Shown: positions 35,491 through 46,342, counted from the first letter of the stretch. The stretch is 64,000 bases of DNA from Flavobacterium sp. 90 (GCF_004339525.1 NZ_SMGE01000001.1:6014001-6078000); one strand, 5' to 3'. Numbers and translations are program-made. The notes: a model not told the origin generated them from the sequence alone.

Positions 35491-38169
35491 ATGCAAGAAA
35501 AAATTACAAGAGAAAAATTTTCGGTTAAAGGATTTCTTACCGTCATACTATTATTATTTGCTTTATGCAGTTTTGCACAAACCTATGAATTCGAGAATGG
35601 AACGCGCACCAATAGCGCCAACATTCAAAACTGCGATGCTTGTTCCAACAAAATAGTTGGGAATTTAGGAGGTGATAGCAGTGTTTCTGTCAACGTTTCT
35701 GTAACGACAACTGGCTGGTACAATCTGCAATTGTTTTATTGTACGGGCGATCCCAGAACCATTCGTTTAACGGCAGGTTCCGCAACAGCCATATCGATTC
35801 CGTGTGATCCTAGCGGAGGCTGGAGTACTGCAGCCTCAAAAAACATCAGTGTCTATTTAAACAGCGGAACCACTACTCTGCTTTGGGATAACACGAATTC
35901 CTGGGCGCCAAATTTAGACAAGTTTGTTTTGACTCCAATGGCGGCATCAACGACTCAAACAGTGAATTTTGGAACCAATAACAGTGTGGTTTACAATTTA
36001 ACCAACAAGACTTATAACGTAAAATTCAATGGCGCAACAGTAATTACTAATGCATCTGCTTATGCGTCTAGCGATCAGCAATATGTGAGCAGTAATTTTG
36101 CTTCGGCGGTTTACTCTACAGAAGCGTTTACAGATAATATCGGTAGTGGTACGAAGCATATTTTCACTTTAAGTGGAAATTATACGTTGGGAATGCAACA
36201 GATTTTCTACACTTATACCAATAAAAATTATCTTGCAGTTCAGGTTGTCCTTACGGGAAATGGCTCGAATTGCTACAAAATGTCGCCTTTGACAAGTTAT
36301 CAGGTAACGCCAAATTTTGGCACAGGAGATACTAGAGCCGTTTTTGTGCCTTATGATAATGATGCTTGGGTTCGCTATAATGCTTATCCGCTTAATGCTG
36401 CAGATTTTACAGCGTCTGAGGTTACTAACATTTACAACAATACGAATCGAAAAGGATTAGTTATTGGTTCTCTTGAACACACAAAATGGAAAACCGGAAT
36501 TACGGTAAACGGTGGCGGAACCTCATCTGCTTACGTTTCGGTTATTGCAGGATGGACAAAAAAGGAAGTTACGAGAGATACTCGTGGTCATGGTTGGGTA
36601 AATGTTGGGCAAACAAGTTGTCCTTCGCCTAAAGTGATTATAAGTGCAAATGACGATTGGCGAACTGGTTTTGAAGAATTTGCTCAGGCAAACGCAGCGC
36701 TTCAACCTAAATATATTTTCGATTGGACGGCACCAAAACCAATGGGTTGGAATAGTTGGGGCGCCATGCAGACTTCTATTAATCTAACGAAAGTCAATGC
36801 CGTTGTAGACTTTTTCAAAAACGATTGTCCGGCTTTCAAAACGGAAGACAATACTTTATTCATCGATCTTGATTCGTATTGGGATAATATGTCTGATGCA
36901 CAACTGGCACAATTTGTTACTTATGCTAAAAGCAAAGGTTTTAAAGCCGGTATTTACTGGGCTCCATTTGTAGATTGGGGAAAATATAATCGTCAGGTCG
37001 AAGGTAGTTCGTACAACTACAATCAATGTTGGACGACGGTTAATGGTGCTCCTTTTGAATTGGATGGCGCATATGCCATGGATCCCACAAGTCCGGGAAC
37101 TAAGGCGAGAATACACTATTTTATCAATCGTTTTAAAGCCGCTGGTTTTGAGATGGTAAAAGTCGACTTTTTGACGCACGCCAGTATTGAAGCCGATAGT
37201 TTTGTGAACTATCAATTACATACAGGAATGGAAGCGTATCAGGAAGGAATGAAATATTTAGTCGACGAAATTAATGGTACAATGTTAGTCGAAGCAGCGA
37301 TATCTCCAAATATTGCAACAGGTCCGTATGTGCATATGCGTCGTATTGCCTGCGATGCTTATAGCAGTATTGGAGATAGCGATTATACACTTAACAGCAC
37401 AACTTATGGCTGGTGGCAAAATCAAATTTATGATTATCTTGATGCTGATCACGTTGTATTTGGTACTGTTACTGCAGGAGAAAATCGTGCGAGACTTTTA
37501 GGTAGTGTCGTAACGGGAACGATTACAACTGGTGATGATTTTTCTGTTGCGGGAGCCTGGAAAGCAAAAGCACAATCACTTTTACAAAATACTGATGTTA
37601 TGAATGTTGCCAAAGCTGACGTGCAATTTCGCCCTGCTGATGGAAATACAGGTTATAATGCTGCCAATGTTTTTTCAGCTACAAAAAACGGAGTTACTTA
37701 TGTAGCTGTTTTTAATTATAGCAATGCAGCAGTAACCAACAATGTCAATTTAAGCCGTCTTGGCTTGGGTTCCGGAAATTATACGGTTAAAGAATTGTAT
37801 TCTGGTGCAACAAGCACAACACAAGGAACTTTGAGTGTTCAATTGCCTCAGGCCGATGCAGCTTTATATGCAATTTCGGTGGCAACGAATTTAAGTACGC
37901 CTAATTATTTTAAAACTGCTGCGACCAATTATGTGTTTCCAAATCCGGCATCAAGTACTTTCAGAATAAAATTTGATCATACTATAAATGGTCCAGTTGC
38001 GCTTTCTATGTATGATACAGCCGGAAAAGAAGTTTGGAAAACGATTATTATTGCCGAAGACATGATTACTTCTGAAGTTCCTGTAAATGGTCTTGCCAAA
38101 GGTGTTTATATGATAAAAGCTTCAACAGAAGGGAATTCGGTACAAAACTTTAAATTTGTTAAGAATTAG
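35491..38169 (+). CDS. T9SS-exported GH27 alpha-galactosidase-like enzyme
   Basis: An 892-residue protein with a signal peptide (FLTVILLLFALCSFAQ). An N-terminal CBM35-like beta-sandwich covers about residues 30-150. The GH27/GH36-clan barrel starts at PKPMGWNSWGAM near residue 412. The expected nucleophile is D559 in EMVKVDFLTH and the acid/base is likely D622 in RRIACDAYSS. After a beta domain, the C-terminus (YVFPNPASSTFRIKFDH to VQNFKFVKN) is a T9SS sorting domain. It probably releases terminal galactose or a related sugar from glycans outside the cell. Confidence 0.82.
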   Translation: MQEKITREKFSVKGFLTVILLLFALCSFAQTYEFENGTRTNSANIQNCDACSNKIVGNLGGDSSVSVNVSVTTTGWYNLQLFYCTGDPRTIRLTAGSATAISIPCDPSGGWSTAASKNISVYLNSGTTTLLWDNTNSWAPNLDKFVLTPMAASTTQTVNFGTNNSVVYNLTNKTYNVKFNGATVITNASAYASSDQQYVSSNFASAVYSTEAFTDNIGSGTKHIFTLSGNYTLGMQQIFYTYTNKNYLAVQVVLTGNGSNCYKMSPLTSYQVTPNFGTGDTRAVFVPYDNDAWVRYNAYPLNAADFTASEVTNIYNNTNRKGLVIGSLEHTKWKTGITVNGGGTSSAYVSVIAGWTKKEVTRDTRGHGWVNVGQTSCPSPKVIISANDDWRTGFEEFAQANAALQPKYIFDWTAPKPMGWNSWGAMQTSINLTKVNAVVDFFKNDCPAFKTEDNTLFIDLDSYWDNMSDAQLAQFVTYAKSKGFKAGIYWAPFVDWGKYNRQVEGSSYNYNQCWTTVNGAPFELDGAYAMDPTSPGTKARIHYFINRFKAAGFEMVKVDFLTHASIEADSFVNYQLHTGMEAYQEGMKYLVDEINGTMLVEAAISPNIATGPYVHMRRIACDAYSSIGDSDYTLNSTTYGWWQNQIYDYLDADHVVFGTVTAGENRARLLGSVVTGTITTGDDFSVAGAWKAKAQSLLQNTDVMNVAKADVQFRPADGNTGYNAANVFSATKNGVTYVAVFNYSNAAVTNNVNLSRLGLGSGNYTVKELYSGATSTTQGTLSVQLPQADAALYAISVATNLSTPNYFKTAATNYVFPNPASSTFRIKFDHTINGPVALSMYDTAGKEVWKTIIIAEDMITSEVPVNGLAKGVYMIKASTEGNSVQNFKFVKN

Positions 38170-38198
38170 ATTTTACAATTTGCCTCAATTATAAACTT

Positions 38199-38231
38199 AA
38201 AATCCCATTCGCTTCTGTGAATGGGATTTTT
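38199..38231 (+). terminator. Hairpin terminator
   Basis: AAAATCCCATTC (38199-38210) pairs with GAATGGGATTTT (38219-38230). It ends the GH27-like gene. Confidence 0.85.
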
Positions 38232-38239
38232 GATTTTGA

Positions 38240-38337
38240 AGACGAATTTCACTAATTGCCACTAATTAGTTTGTGGAATTAATTTCACAAACTAAGCAAA
38301 TCCTTTAAATTTGTGAATATTAGTAAAATTCGTGTTT
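38240..38337. repeat. Palindromic repeat family 3, copy 1
   Basis: Arms around a core at 38269-38292 (GTTTGTGGAATT with AATTTCACAAAC, one mismatch). The flanks ACGAATTTCACTAATT and AAATTCGTG match a second copy at 55.9 kb. It lies between convergent genes. Confidence 0.8.
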
Positions 38338-38399
38338 AAATTGATTCAGAATATTTGCTCCAGATAACATTTCGATGGATTTATTATGACTCTTCTGAA

Positions 38400-39725
38400 T
38401 TAAATATAACGATTAATTATATTCTCAAAAAACTCTTGTTTTCCGCTTTGTAGTTCCAGTTCGCCGTTTTCAATTGCAATCGTGTACAAATCTTTAAAAT
38501 TCAGTTTACCCTGTTCGAACTGTTTCCCTTTTCCGCTATCAAAAGAACTATAGCGTTGTTTTCTTAAATTTTCATATTGTGACGAACTAATAATTTGATC
38601 AGCAGTCAATAAAGCTCTTGCAAAAACATCTGCGCCACCAATATGTGCCAGAAAAATATCCTCCATATCTGTAGAGTTTCTTCTAATTTTTGCATCAAAA
38701 TTTACGCCGCCACCATTAACTCCGCCCGCTTTAAGAAAAACCAGCATCGCTTCTGTAACATCCTGAATGTTATTTGGAAACTGAGAAGTATCCCAACCAT
38801 TCTGGCTATCTCCTCTGTTGGCATCAATACTTCCTAACATCCCTGACATCGCTGCTACATCAAGCTCATGCTGAAAAGTATGCTGTGCTAATGTTGCATG
38901 GTTTACTTCTATATTTATTTTAAAATCTTTCTCTAAACCATGTTGGCGTAAGAAACCAATTGTCGTGGCGCAATCAAAATCGTATTGATGTTTTGAGGGT
39001 TCCATAGGTTTTGGTTCTATTAAAAAATTTCCTTTAAAACCTTGTCCTCTTGCATAATCTCTTGCTTTAGTCAAAAACGTTCCCATATGATCCAGTTCGC
39101 GTTTCATATCCGTATTTAATAAGCTCAAATAACCTTCGCGCGCTCCCCAAAAAACATAGTTTTCGCCTCCAAGCGCAATAGTTACATCCAACGCTAATTT
39201 TACCTGAGCCGCAGCTCTGGCAACTACTTTAAAATCCGGATTTGTAGCAGCTCCGTTCATATATCGCGGATTCGAAAAACAATTGGCAGCTCCCCAAAGC
39301 GCTTTAATTCCTGAGATTGCTTGTTTTTCTTTTAAATAATCTGTCATGGTTGCCAATCGCAATTCCGTCTGGGTAAAAGTCTGTCCTTCCTGAACCAAAT
39401 CATGATCGTGAAAACAATAATAATCGAATCCCATTTTGCTTATAAATTCAAAAGCGGCATCGGCTCGATTTTTTGCAGACTGAATAGGTTCTCTTAATTC
39501 GTTCCAGGCAAGAGTCTGAGTTCCTTGTCCAAAAGGATCTGAACCATTACCTCCAAAACTGTACCAATAAGATATTGCAAATTTAAAATGCTCTCGCATA
39601 GTTTTGCCAGCAACAATTTGGTCAGGATTATAATATCTGAATGCCAAAGGATTGTCTGAATCCTTTCCTTCAAAATTGATTTTACCAATTCCTTTATAAT
39701 ACTCTTTGTCTCCTAAAACTACCAT
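38400..39725 (-). CDS. xylA: Xylose isomerase
   Basis: With the start at 39725 (MVVLGDKEYYKGIGKINFEG) the product is 441 residues, the class II length. Family blocks: FAISYWYSFGGNGSDPFG, YYCFHDHDLVQEG (catalytic His), WGAREGYLSLLNTDMKRE, EPKPMEPSKHQYDFD, EVNHATLAQHTFQHEL and SIDANRGDSQNGWDTSQFP. It converts D-xylose to D-xylulose using divalent metals. A frame extension to 39785 would begin inside the -7 element (39783-39790), so it is rejected. No xylulokinase or xylose transporter lies in this window. Confidence 0.95.
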   Translation of the reverse strand: MVVLGDKEYYKGIGKINFEGKDSDNPLAFRYYNPDQIVAGKTMREHFKFAISYWYSFGGNGSDPFGQGTQTLAWNELREPIQSAKNRADAAFEFISKMGFDYYCFHDHDLVQEGQTFTQTELRLATMTDYLKEKQAISGIKALWGAANCFSNPRYMNGAATNPDFKVVARAAAQVKLALDVTIALGGENYVFWGAREGYLSLLNTDMKRELDHMGTFLTKARDYARGQGFKGNFLIEPKPMEPSKHQYDFDCATTIGFLRQHGLEKDFKINIEVNHATLAQHTFQHELDVAAMSGMLGSIDANRGDSQNGWDTSQFPNNIQDVTEAMLVFLKAGGVNGGGVNFDAKIRRNSTDMEDIFLAHIGGADVFARALLTADQIISSSQYENLRKQRYSSFDSGKGKQFEQGKLNFKDLYTIAIENGELELQSGKQEFFENIINRYI

Positions 39726-39782
39726 TTTTCTTGCTTTATTATTAACCTGATTTCCTTTTCCAACCCTTGCTATATCAAGATC

Positions 39783-39790
39783 CAAATATA
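39783..39790 (-). promoter_or_regulatory. -7 promoter element of xylA
   Basis: TATATTTG on the minus strand, 57 bases before the chosen ATG. No clear -33 box. Confidence 0.5.
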
Positions 39791-39878
39791 TAGTTTAAAT
39801 GACCATTTGAAAATAAAAAAACGTTTGAATTGTTACTTTAGAATAGATTTTTGTTATAAAAGACTAACCCCTTAGAAA

Positions 39879-42800
39879 CTAATCTAATGAACTCACATTT
39901 CCGGTTCTGGTCAATACTCCCCAACTCTGACTTTCTCCTTTTATGGCTCTTCTAATGGCTCTGAACAATATCACATACATTAATTGACGATACACAAATC
40001 GTTGTGGAATAAGCCATATTAATTTACTTAATCGCTCTTTTTCAAAGACAAAAGCAATTACACTCACTAACATATCGACAAGCATAAATACCAAGTAATA
40101 AATCGCAATTTTATGAAGACTGTCCGGATCATTATGATTCCAGATTAAACTTAAAATCAAGATTAAATCTGCCAGTGGAGCAAATATTGGAAGCAGAATC
40201 TGAAATATCAGCACATTTGGTAGCGAAATCATTCCCAAACCTTTATATTTTGGATTAAAACAAGCATCGCGATTTTTCCAGAATGCCTGCATGATTCCGT
40301 AGCTCCAACGAAAACGCTGTTTCATAAACTCATTCAAAGTTTCCGGAGCTTCTGTAACCGCAACGGCTTCAACACAATTGACAATGCGGTAGTTATTTCG
40401 CAAAATTCTAATCGTCAAATCACAATCTTCGGCTAGAGTATCTGTTGTAAATCCTCCGGCATTTTCTATCGCTTCTTTTCTAAAAGCTCCAATTGCGCCA
40501 GGTACAACCGTAATTCCATTAACTAAATCAAAAGCTCGTCTGTCAAAGTTTTGTGCAGTTGTATATTCAATACTTTGCCATCTTGCCAACATCGTATTTT
40601 CGTTACCCACTTTTACATTTCCGGCAACAGCGCCAACTTGCTGATTGTTTTTAAATTGTAGTCTGAAACACTTCATTAATTGCGAAAGCGCGTCGGTTTT
40701 TAATTGCGTATCGGCATCAATACAAACTACAAAATCACTATTTGTAATGGAAATTCCATAGTTTAAAGCAGAAGCTTTTCCGCCATTCACTTTAGTGTGT
40801 ACTTTTACAATATGATGATCTTTATATTCTAAATCTACTTTAGAAAAAGTGCTGTCTTTTGAACCATCATCAACAAAAATAATATCGAAACTTGGGTAAT
40901 CTTGGCGCAACAAATTCTGAATTGTTTTTACCGCATTTACTTCTTCATTATATGCCGGAACAATAATACTTACTTTAGGATAATTTTCTCCTTCTGTAGT
41001 ATAAGACAATGGATGTTTGTAGTCTTTCCATTTCTTGTAAAAAGCCATAATTGCCATCAGTAAAATACGAAAGAATCCTAACAGAATTGCAATCCAGAAA
41101 ACAGCCGTAATAAAATGTCCAAACCAATATCCCAGACCAAAAATAATATTGTCAAGCGTCATTAAATTCCCTTTGGCTTTGGGCATGATTTCGTTTTTAC
41201 TTTTTCCTAATAACTTAGAAACAGTAGTAAATTTAACACCTTTGTCTTTAAAATATTTAATAATTCGGGGCAAAGCTTCTACAGTTTGTTGCCTGTTTCC
41301 GCCCGCATCATGAAGTAAAATGATTCCTTTGGTTGGATCTTCTTCATATTCTCTGATGGTTCTGGCATAAATACTGTCAGCGATAATTCCTTTTTCCCAA
41401 TCGTTGGGATCGATACTTTCTCCAACCGTATAATAATTCTGCGCTTTACTCAACGCAACAGGTCTTAGTTCCGCTTCTGTTGTAGGTTCTGCATCTGCAT
41501 TATATGGCGCTCTAAAAAGTACGGTGCTTCTGCCAGTAACGGCTTCGATCAGCAAACGCGTAGTTTCCATTTCTGCCGAAGCCCTTTCTTTACTTACCAA
41601 TGCAATATTTGGATGCGTAAAAGTATGATTCCCAATTTCGTGACCTTCGGTATAAATTCGCTGTAAAAGCGGAATATTATTTTCACCCTGAAGTCCCACA
41701 ACAAAAAAAGTTGCAGGTACATTTTCACGTTTCAAAATATCCAGAATTTGTGGTGTATAAGTTGGATCAGGACCATCATCAAAAGTCAAAACAACCTCAT
41801 TATGTACATTCCCAAACTTGCTGATTACATACTTTGTTGGCAGTTCAAGATAACTTTCCTCGGTTATTATCGATTCTTTCGGATCTGCCTGAAGTTTAAT
41901 TTTCCCTGGCTGAGGATCTGTCAAAACATTCAAAACTTCGCCTTCTCCAATATAATCCGGAGTCGAAAAACTCATGTGTACTTTTTCTAATGTTCTAAAA
42001 TCAAAGCTGTTTTTTGCAACACTTTCGTTCGTCAAACTTCGATTATAATAATGCCACAATCTGCCGTCTTCGCTCCCTAATCGCCATAATGCCGTGCCCG
42101 CGGTTCCATATTCATCTGCAAACCGAATCGTATTAAAATTCGTCGCTGCATCTGTAAAATACACCTGATGTTTGTTCCCTCTTCCGTCTTTATAACTAAA
42201 AGAATTGTTATAAGTATTATTATCGAAAGTAATCGTTGCGCCATATTGTTTTGCGAGCGATAAAGCTTCATCATAAGTCACGGTTATGGCTTCTTTATTT
42301 TGTTCCCAATCATAACCATATCCGGCAAAACAGAGAATAATTTTGTTTGATGGAATTTCTTTCGCAATCTGATCAAGGATTCTTTCTGTCCATTTCTGAC
42401 TGCTTATTGCTCCCGGAACACTTCCTGCATAATGCTCGTCATATGCCATCAAAAACATATAATCATTGTATTTTGCCAATGCTTTTATATTAAAATCGCC
42501 ATTGTCAGCCATGATATCCTGCGTGACAATAAAGCCTTGTGCATGCAATTTTTCGTAAAGTTCCTTCTGAAAAGCGATTATTGGTTCGTCGCTGCTTTCT
42601 TTAAATTCCTCAAAATCAATATTAATTCCCTGAAGTTTATATTGCTTAAGATTCTTTACAATATCATTTATCAGTCTTTCTCTTTTTACATCGTCATGCA
42701 GAATTCGGTGCACCAAATCTCCATCAAAATCTCCACCTTTCGATTCATTTATATTGTTGATTATTGGAATAATTTTGATTCCGGCTTTCTTCATAATCTT

Positions 42801-43265
42801 CAAAGCTGCCGTATCAATTTCTGTCCGAAGTAAATCAGTTTTAGGATCTATAAAAAACCATTCGGGAATCACCATATTGAGTTTATCAATATTTTTTTGA
42901 AGCGAAAACAAACTCTGCGGATCCCAATCTACATAAAAAGCGGCACGGATTTCCTGAAAATCAACGGCCTGATTTTGCTTTTTCAACTCTTCCATTTTTG
43001 ATTTTGATCTCAGGAAACTATCAAAACCTTTGTATTTTCTAAGATCTTTTGCGCTAAGTTCCTGCGGAATTGTTGGACTTAATAATTTTTGTGTCGAAGG
43101 ATCATTACCCAAAATTGGCAATACAGGTTTTAAACCTCTTTGCAATGTGATAATAAAGACAGGAATTAGCATTAATAAGAAAAAAATAATCAATCGTGTT
43201 GACCATTGAAAAGTTCGCCAGCGTAATTTTGTTTCCGTCTGAAATACTTGTTTTTTATCTTCCAT
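39879..43265 (-). CDS. GH18-like / polysaccharide deacetylase (CE4) / GT2 fusion
   Basis: An 1128-residue membrane protein with three enzyme modules. A membrane segment (residues 23-41) leads to a GH18-like barrel (about 105-440), where LQGINIDFEEF keeps D217 and E219. The NodB deacetylase follows: TFDDGPDPTYTP near residue 494, NHTFTHP near 543 and ILLHDAGG. After another membrane segment, the GT2 synthase has SIIVPAYNEE near 763, DADTQL, TLAEDCDLTIRIL and QRFRWSYG near 981, then terminal membrane helices. I infer synthesis, deacetylation and trimming of a beta-linked aminosugar polymer, combining PgaB- and PgaC-like functions. Divergent from an MprF-like gene. Confidence 0.85.
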   Translation of the reverse strand: MEDKKQVFQTETKLRWRTFQWSTRLIIFFLLMLIPVFIITLQRGLKPVLPILGNDPSTQKLLSPTIPQELSAKDLRKYKGFDSFLRSKSKMEELKKQNQAVDFQEIRAAFYVDWDPQSLFSLQKNIDKLNMVIPEWFFIDPKTDLLRTEIDTAALKIMKKAGIKIIPIINNINESKGGDFDGDLVHRILHDDVKRERLINDIVKNLKQYKLQGINIDFEEFKESSDEPIIAFQKELYEKLHAQGFIVTQDIMADNGDFNIKALAKYNDYMFLMAYDEHYAGSVPGAISSQKWTERILDQIAKEIPSNKIILCFAGYGYDWEQNKEAITVTYDEALSLAKQYGATITFDNNTYNNSFSYKDGRGNKHQVYFTDAATNFNTIRFADEYGTAGTALWRLGSEDGRLWHYYNRSLTNESVAKNSFDFRTLEKVHMSFSTPDYIGEGEVLNVLTDPQPGKIKLQADPKESIITEESYLELPTKYVISKFGNVHNEVVLTFDDGPDPTYTPQILDILKRENVPATFFVVGLQGENNIPLLQRIYTEGHEIGNHTFTHPNIALVSKERASAEMETTRLLIEAVTGRSTVLFRAPYNADAEPTTEAELRPVALSKAQNYYTVGESIDPNDWEKGIIADSIYARTIREYEEDPTKGIILLHDAGGNRQQTVEALPRIIKYFKDKGVKFTTVSKLLGKSKNEIMPKAKGNLMTLDNIIFGLGYWFGHFITAVFWIAILLGFFRILLMAIMAFYKKWKDYKHPLSYTTEGENYPKVSIIVPAYNEEVNAVKTIQNLLRQDYPSFDIIFVDDGSKDSTFSKVDLEYKDHHIVKVHTKVNGGKASALNYGISITNSDFVVCIDADTQLKTDALSQLMKCFRLQFKNNQQVGAVAGNVKVGNENTMLARWQSIEYTTAQNFDRRAFDLVNGITVVPGAIGAFRKEAIENAGGFTTDTLAEDCDLTIRILRNNYRIVNCVEAVAVTEAPETLNEFMKQRFRWSYGIMQAFWKNRDACFNPKYKGLGMISLPNVLIFQILLPIFAPLADLILILSLIWNHNDPDSLHKIAIYYLVFMLVDMLVSVIAFVFEKERLSKLIWLIPQRFVYRQLMYVILFRAIRRAIKGESQSWGVLTRTGNVSSLD

Positions 43266-43493
43266 AATCTTCTCAAAATAGATGCATAAATGTACATCAA
43301 AAATTTTATTCGATTAAATTATTATCAGCATATTAACAATTTTCACGTTCTAAAACAGATTTTTATTATAATTCTTTTACGAATCTAAAATTTCGGCATA
43401 CAATTCTTAATTCACTGACTTTTAAACAATCAACCATCTCAAATAACAAATAATTGTGGTATTTTTATAACAACGTAAATAAGTAAGCTTATT

Positions 43494-46118
43494 ATGACAG
43501 AAACAAAAGACACGAATACCGAACTAAGTTTTTTCAAAAAAAGAGTATTTAATTTCTTTTCGAAAAAGGGTAAATTATTAGGTCAGATTGTCTTGACGCT
43601 TATTTTTTTTCTAATTGCTTTTTGGTTTATAAAACAAGAACGAACCGAACTTTATCAAATCAAAAACAGCATTAGCGAAGCAAGTCCGTTATGGATCTTA
43701 ATTGGTTTTTTAGTTACTATATCCTATATCTTTCTGCAAGGATTAATGTATGTCGTTTCATTTTCGGCGATTGGTGCCAAAATCACTTTGAAAGATGCTA
43801 CAAATTTGTTCTTGAAACGTAATTTTATTAGTGTATTTATTCCTGCTGGCGGTATTACCTCGCTTCTATTTTTTACAGAACCTTTGCTAAAAAAAGGCGT
43901 AACTAAAACAGATGTTCATTTATCATCGGCACTTTACGGTTTCACAGGTATTCTTTCCGTTGTTCTTTTTGCAATACCATTGTTTCTTTTTTCTCTGCTA
44001 AAAGGTGATATTGGTTATAACGAATGGTTGGTTTTTGGTCTTGTAATCGTCATAATTCCATTATTTTTTCTATTGTTTAATTCTTTACTTCAAAAGGGAA
44101 AACTCTATAGATTTATATTGAGAAATTTTCCCAAAATCGAACCGTTTTTACTTGATTTACAAGAACACAAAATAAACAAAATCGGCTTTTTCAAGATAGT
44201 CTTATGCTCCGTTATAATTGATGCAGTGGGAATTTTACATATTTACATTGCCATGAAGGCGCTTCAATTTGAATCGTCTCTTTTTGCAGCAACAATGGCT
44301 TATATTATCGCCGTAATTTTCCTAATTATTTCTCCATTTTTAAGAGGTTTGGGCGCAGTCGAAGTTTCTATGGGATATATTTTAATTCGGTATGGTTTTG
44401 ATAATATGCAAGCCGTTGCTATCACTTTATTTTATCGCTTTTTTGAATTTTGGCTTCCTTTATTAGCGGGTATTATTCTTTTTGTTTCCAAAATTCAGAA
44501 GCTCTTATTACGCGTTATTCCTGCTTTACTTCTGCTGATTCTTGGTATTGTCAATATAATTTCTGTGCTCACGCCTGCAATTCATAGCCGTTTACATCTT
44601 CTAAAAGATTTTCTGCCAATTGAAGCTATAAGTACCTCAAATTATTTGGTACTTACAACCGGATTATTTCTATTGGTTACGTCAGCATTTATGCTAAAAG
44701 GACTCCGAATGGCATGGTGGTTTGCTGTGCTTTTATCGGTAATTTCTTTAATAGGAAATCTAACAAAAGCAATCGATTTTGAAGAATCTACGGTTGCGCT
44801 TCTGGTACTTTTTGTTTTAATCGCTACACGAAAAGAATACTATATAAAAACAAATCCAAAGCTTGGTATTATTGGGTTACAAACTTCGTTATTGAGTATT
44901 CTTGCCGTACTTATTTATGGCGTTCTTGGCTTTTATTTCTTTGATAAAAAGCATTTTAATATCGATTTTAGTTTAGTAGAATCGATTCGATATACACTCC
45001 AGAATTATTTTCTGATTGGAAGTGATAACCTGCATCCAACAGGAACTTTTGCTACACATTTTCTAATTTCGCTGAAGATTAGCGGATTCCTTTCTTTTGG
45101 CTTTTTAATCTATACTTTGGTAAAACCTTCGATCTTAAAAAATACGCCAACAGACGAAGAAAAAGAGATTGCAACTAACTTAATGCAGCAATACGGAAAC
45201 TCAAGTCTGGGTTATTTTAAAACCTATTTTGATAAATCATTCTTTATTTCGAAAAGTAAAAATGTCTTTATTTCGTATCGGTTAGCAGGCAATTTTGCTG
45301 TTGTTTTAGAAAATCCTGTCGGAAGTTCCAGCGAAGAAATCAAACTTTGCATTCTTGAATTTGATCAATTTTGTTACGATTTTGGACTTAGAAGTATCTA
45401 TTACCGAATTCCGGAAGCAAGTCTAAAAACATACACAGATATTGGCAAGAAATACTTCTTTCTTGGACAAGCTGCGGTTGTTGATCTTGGAGAATTTCAT
45501 CTCGAAGGACAGAACCGAAAATCGTTGCGAAATGGTTTAAAAAAGATTATAGATCTTGGTTTGCAATCCATTGTAAATGATCCTCCAATAAAAGACGGAT
45601 TATTGCAGCAAATAAAAGCGGTCAGCGATCAATGGCTTCAGGAAACTTCGAGAAAAGAAATCCTTTTTTCTCAGGGAATTTTTCTGTGGGAAGAACTCAA
45701 ACAACAAACCATTATTACAGTCGAAAACAGCGAAGGCAAAATTCTTGCATTCATAAATATCATTCCTGATTATGCAAAAAATGAAAGCACTTACGATTTA
45801 ATCCGAAAAACTGATGATGCGCCAAATGGCATCATGGACTTTATTATGGTTGCGCTGTTTAATTATCTCAAATCAAAAGACATTACTAATGTCGATCTTG
45901 GTTTGGCGCCAATGAGCGGAATCGAAAATCCACAAACCATTCAGGAAAAATCAATGAAATACGCTTACGAAAAAGTAAAATCATTTTCTCATTATAAAGG
46001 TTTGCGCAATTTCAAAGACAAATTTTCTCCTTCGTGGCACAATCAATATATTGTTTTTGAAGATGATTATGATTTAATTCAAATACCCCGAATTTTATCT
46101 AAAGTGATAAAACCTTAA
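43494..46118 (+). CDS. mprF: MprF-like phospholipid flippase and aminoacyl transferase
   Basis: An 874-residue protein. The N-terminal half has the UPF0104-type flippase helices (FLKRNFISVFIPAGGITSLLFF, then FLRGLGAVEVSMGYILIRYGF), about 13-14 membrane segments in all. The C-terminal DUF2156 GNAT-like domain (from about residue 545) has FISYRLAGNFAVVLENPVG, RKSLRNGLKK and VDLGLAPMSGIENP. It would attach an amino acid, usually lysine, to phosphatidylglycerol or a similar lipid and flip it, making the surface less negative. It is divergent from the GH18-CE4-GT2 gene, with 228 bases between. Confidence 0.88.
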   Translation: MTETKDTNTELSFFKKRVFNFFSKKGKLLGQIVLTLIFFLIAFWFIKQERTELYQIKNSISEASPLWILIGFLVTISYIFLQGLMYVVSFSAIGAKITLKDATNLFLKRNFISVFIPAGGITSLLFFTEPLLKKGVTKTDVHLSSALYGFTGILSVVLFAIPLFLFSLLKGDIGYNEWLVFGLVIVIIPLFFLLFNSLLQKGKLYRFILRNFPKIEPFLLDLQEHKINKIGFFKIVLCSVIIDAVGILHIYIAMKALQFESSLFAATMAYIIAVIFLIISPFLRGLGAVEVSMGYILIRYGFDNMQAVAITLFYRFFEFWLPLLAGIILFVSKIQKLLLRVIPALLLLILGIVNIISVLTPAIHSRLHLLKDFLPIEAISTSNYLVLTTGLFLLVTSAFMLKGLRMAWWFAVLLSVISLIGNLTKAIDFEESTVALLVLFVLIATRKEYYIKTNPKLGIIGLQTSLLSILAVLIYGVLGFYFFDKKHFNIDFSLVESIRYTLQNYFLIGSDNLHPTGTFATHFLISLKISGFLSFGFLIYTLVKPSILKNTPTDEEKEIATNLMQQYGNSSLGYFKTYFDKSFFISKSKNVFISYRLAGNFAVVLENPVGSSSEEIKLCILEFDQFCYDFGLRSIYYRIPEASLKTYTDIGKKYFFLGQAAVVDLGEFHLEGQNRKSLRNGLKKIIDLGLQSIVNDPPIKDGLLQQIKAVSDQWLQETSRKEILFSQGIFLWEELKQQTIITVENSEGKILAFINIIPDYAKNESTYDLIRKTDDAPNGIMDFIMVALFNYLKSKDITNVDLGLAPMSGIENPQTIQEKSMKYAYEKVKSFSHYKGLRNFKDKFSPSWHNQYIVFEDDYDLIQIPRILSKVIKP

Positions 46119-46294
46119 TTCTTTGGCGTGATTTTTATTTAAGTATAATCCCGAAGTTTCTGGATCGAGAGCAAATATTAAAAGTAGTAGTGCTTTACTA
46201 AAAAGTGCTCTCATAAGCCCCTTTTTAGATTAAAGACTTAATTTTAAATGTATTCTCCTTTCCCAAATTTAATTCTTTTCAATATGTAATTCAT

Positions 46295-46325
46295 AAAAAA
46301 AGCGATCCAATAGATCGCTTTTTTA
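46295..46325. terminator. Bidirectional hairpin terminator
   Basis: AAAAAGCGATC with GATCGCTTTTT around CAATA. It lies between the mprF-like gene and the convergent small gene. Confidence 0.85.
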
Positions 46326-46342
46326 TTAATATTTTGACAAAC

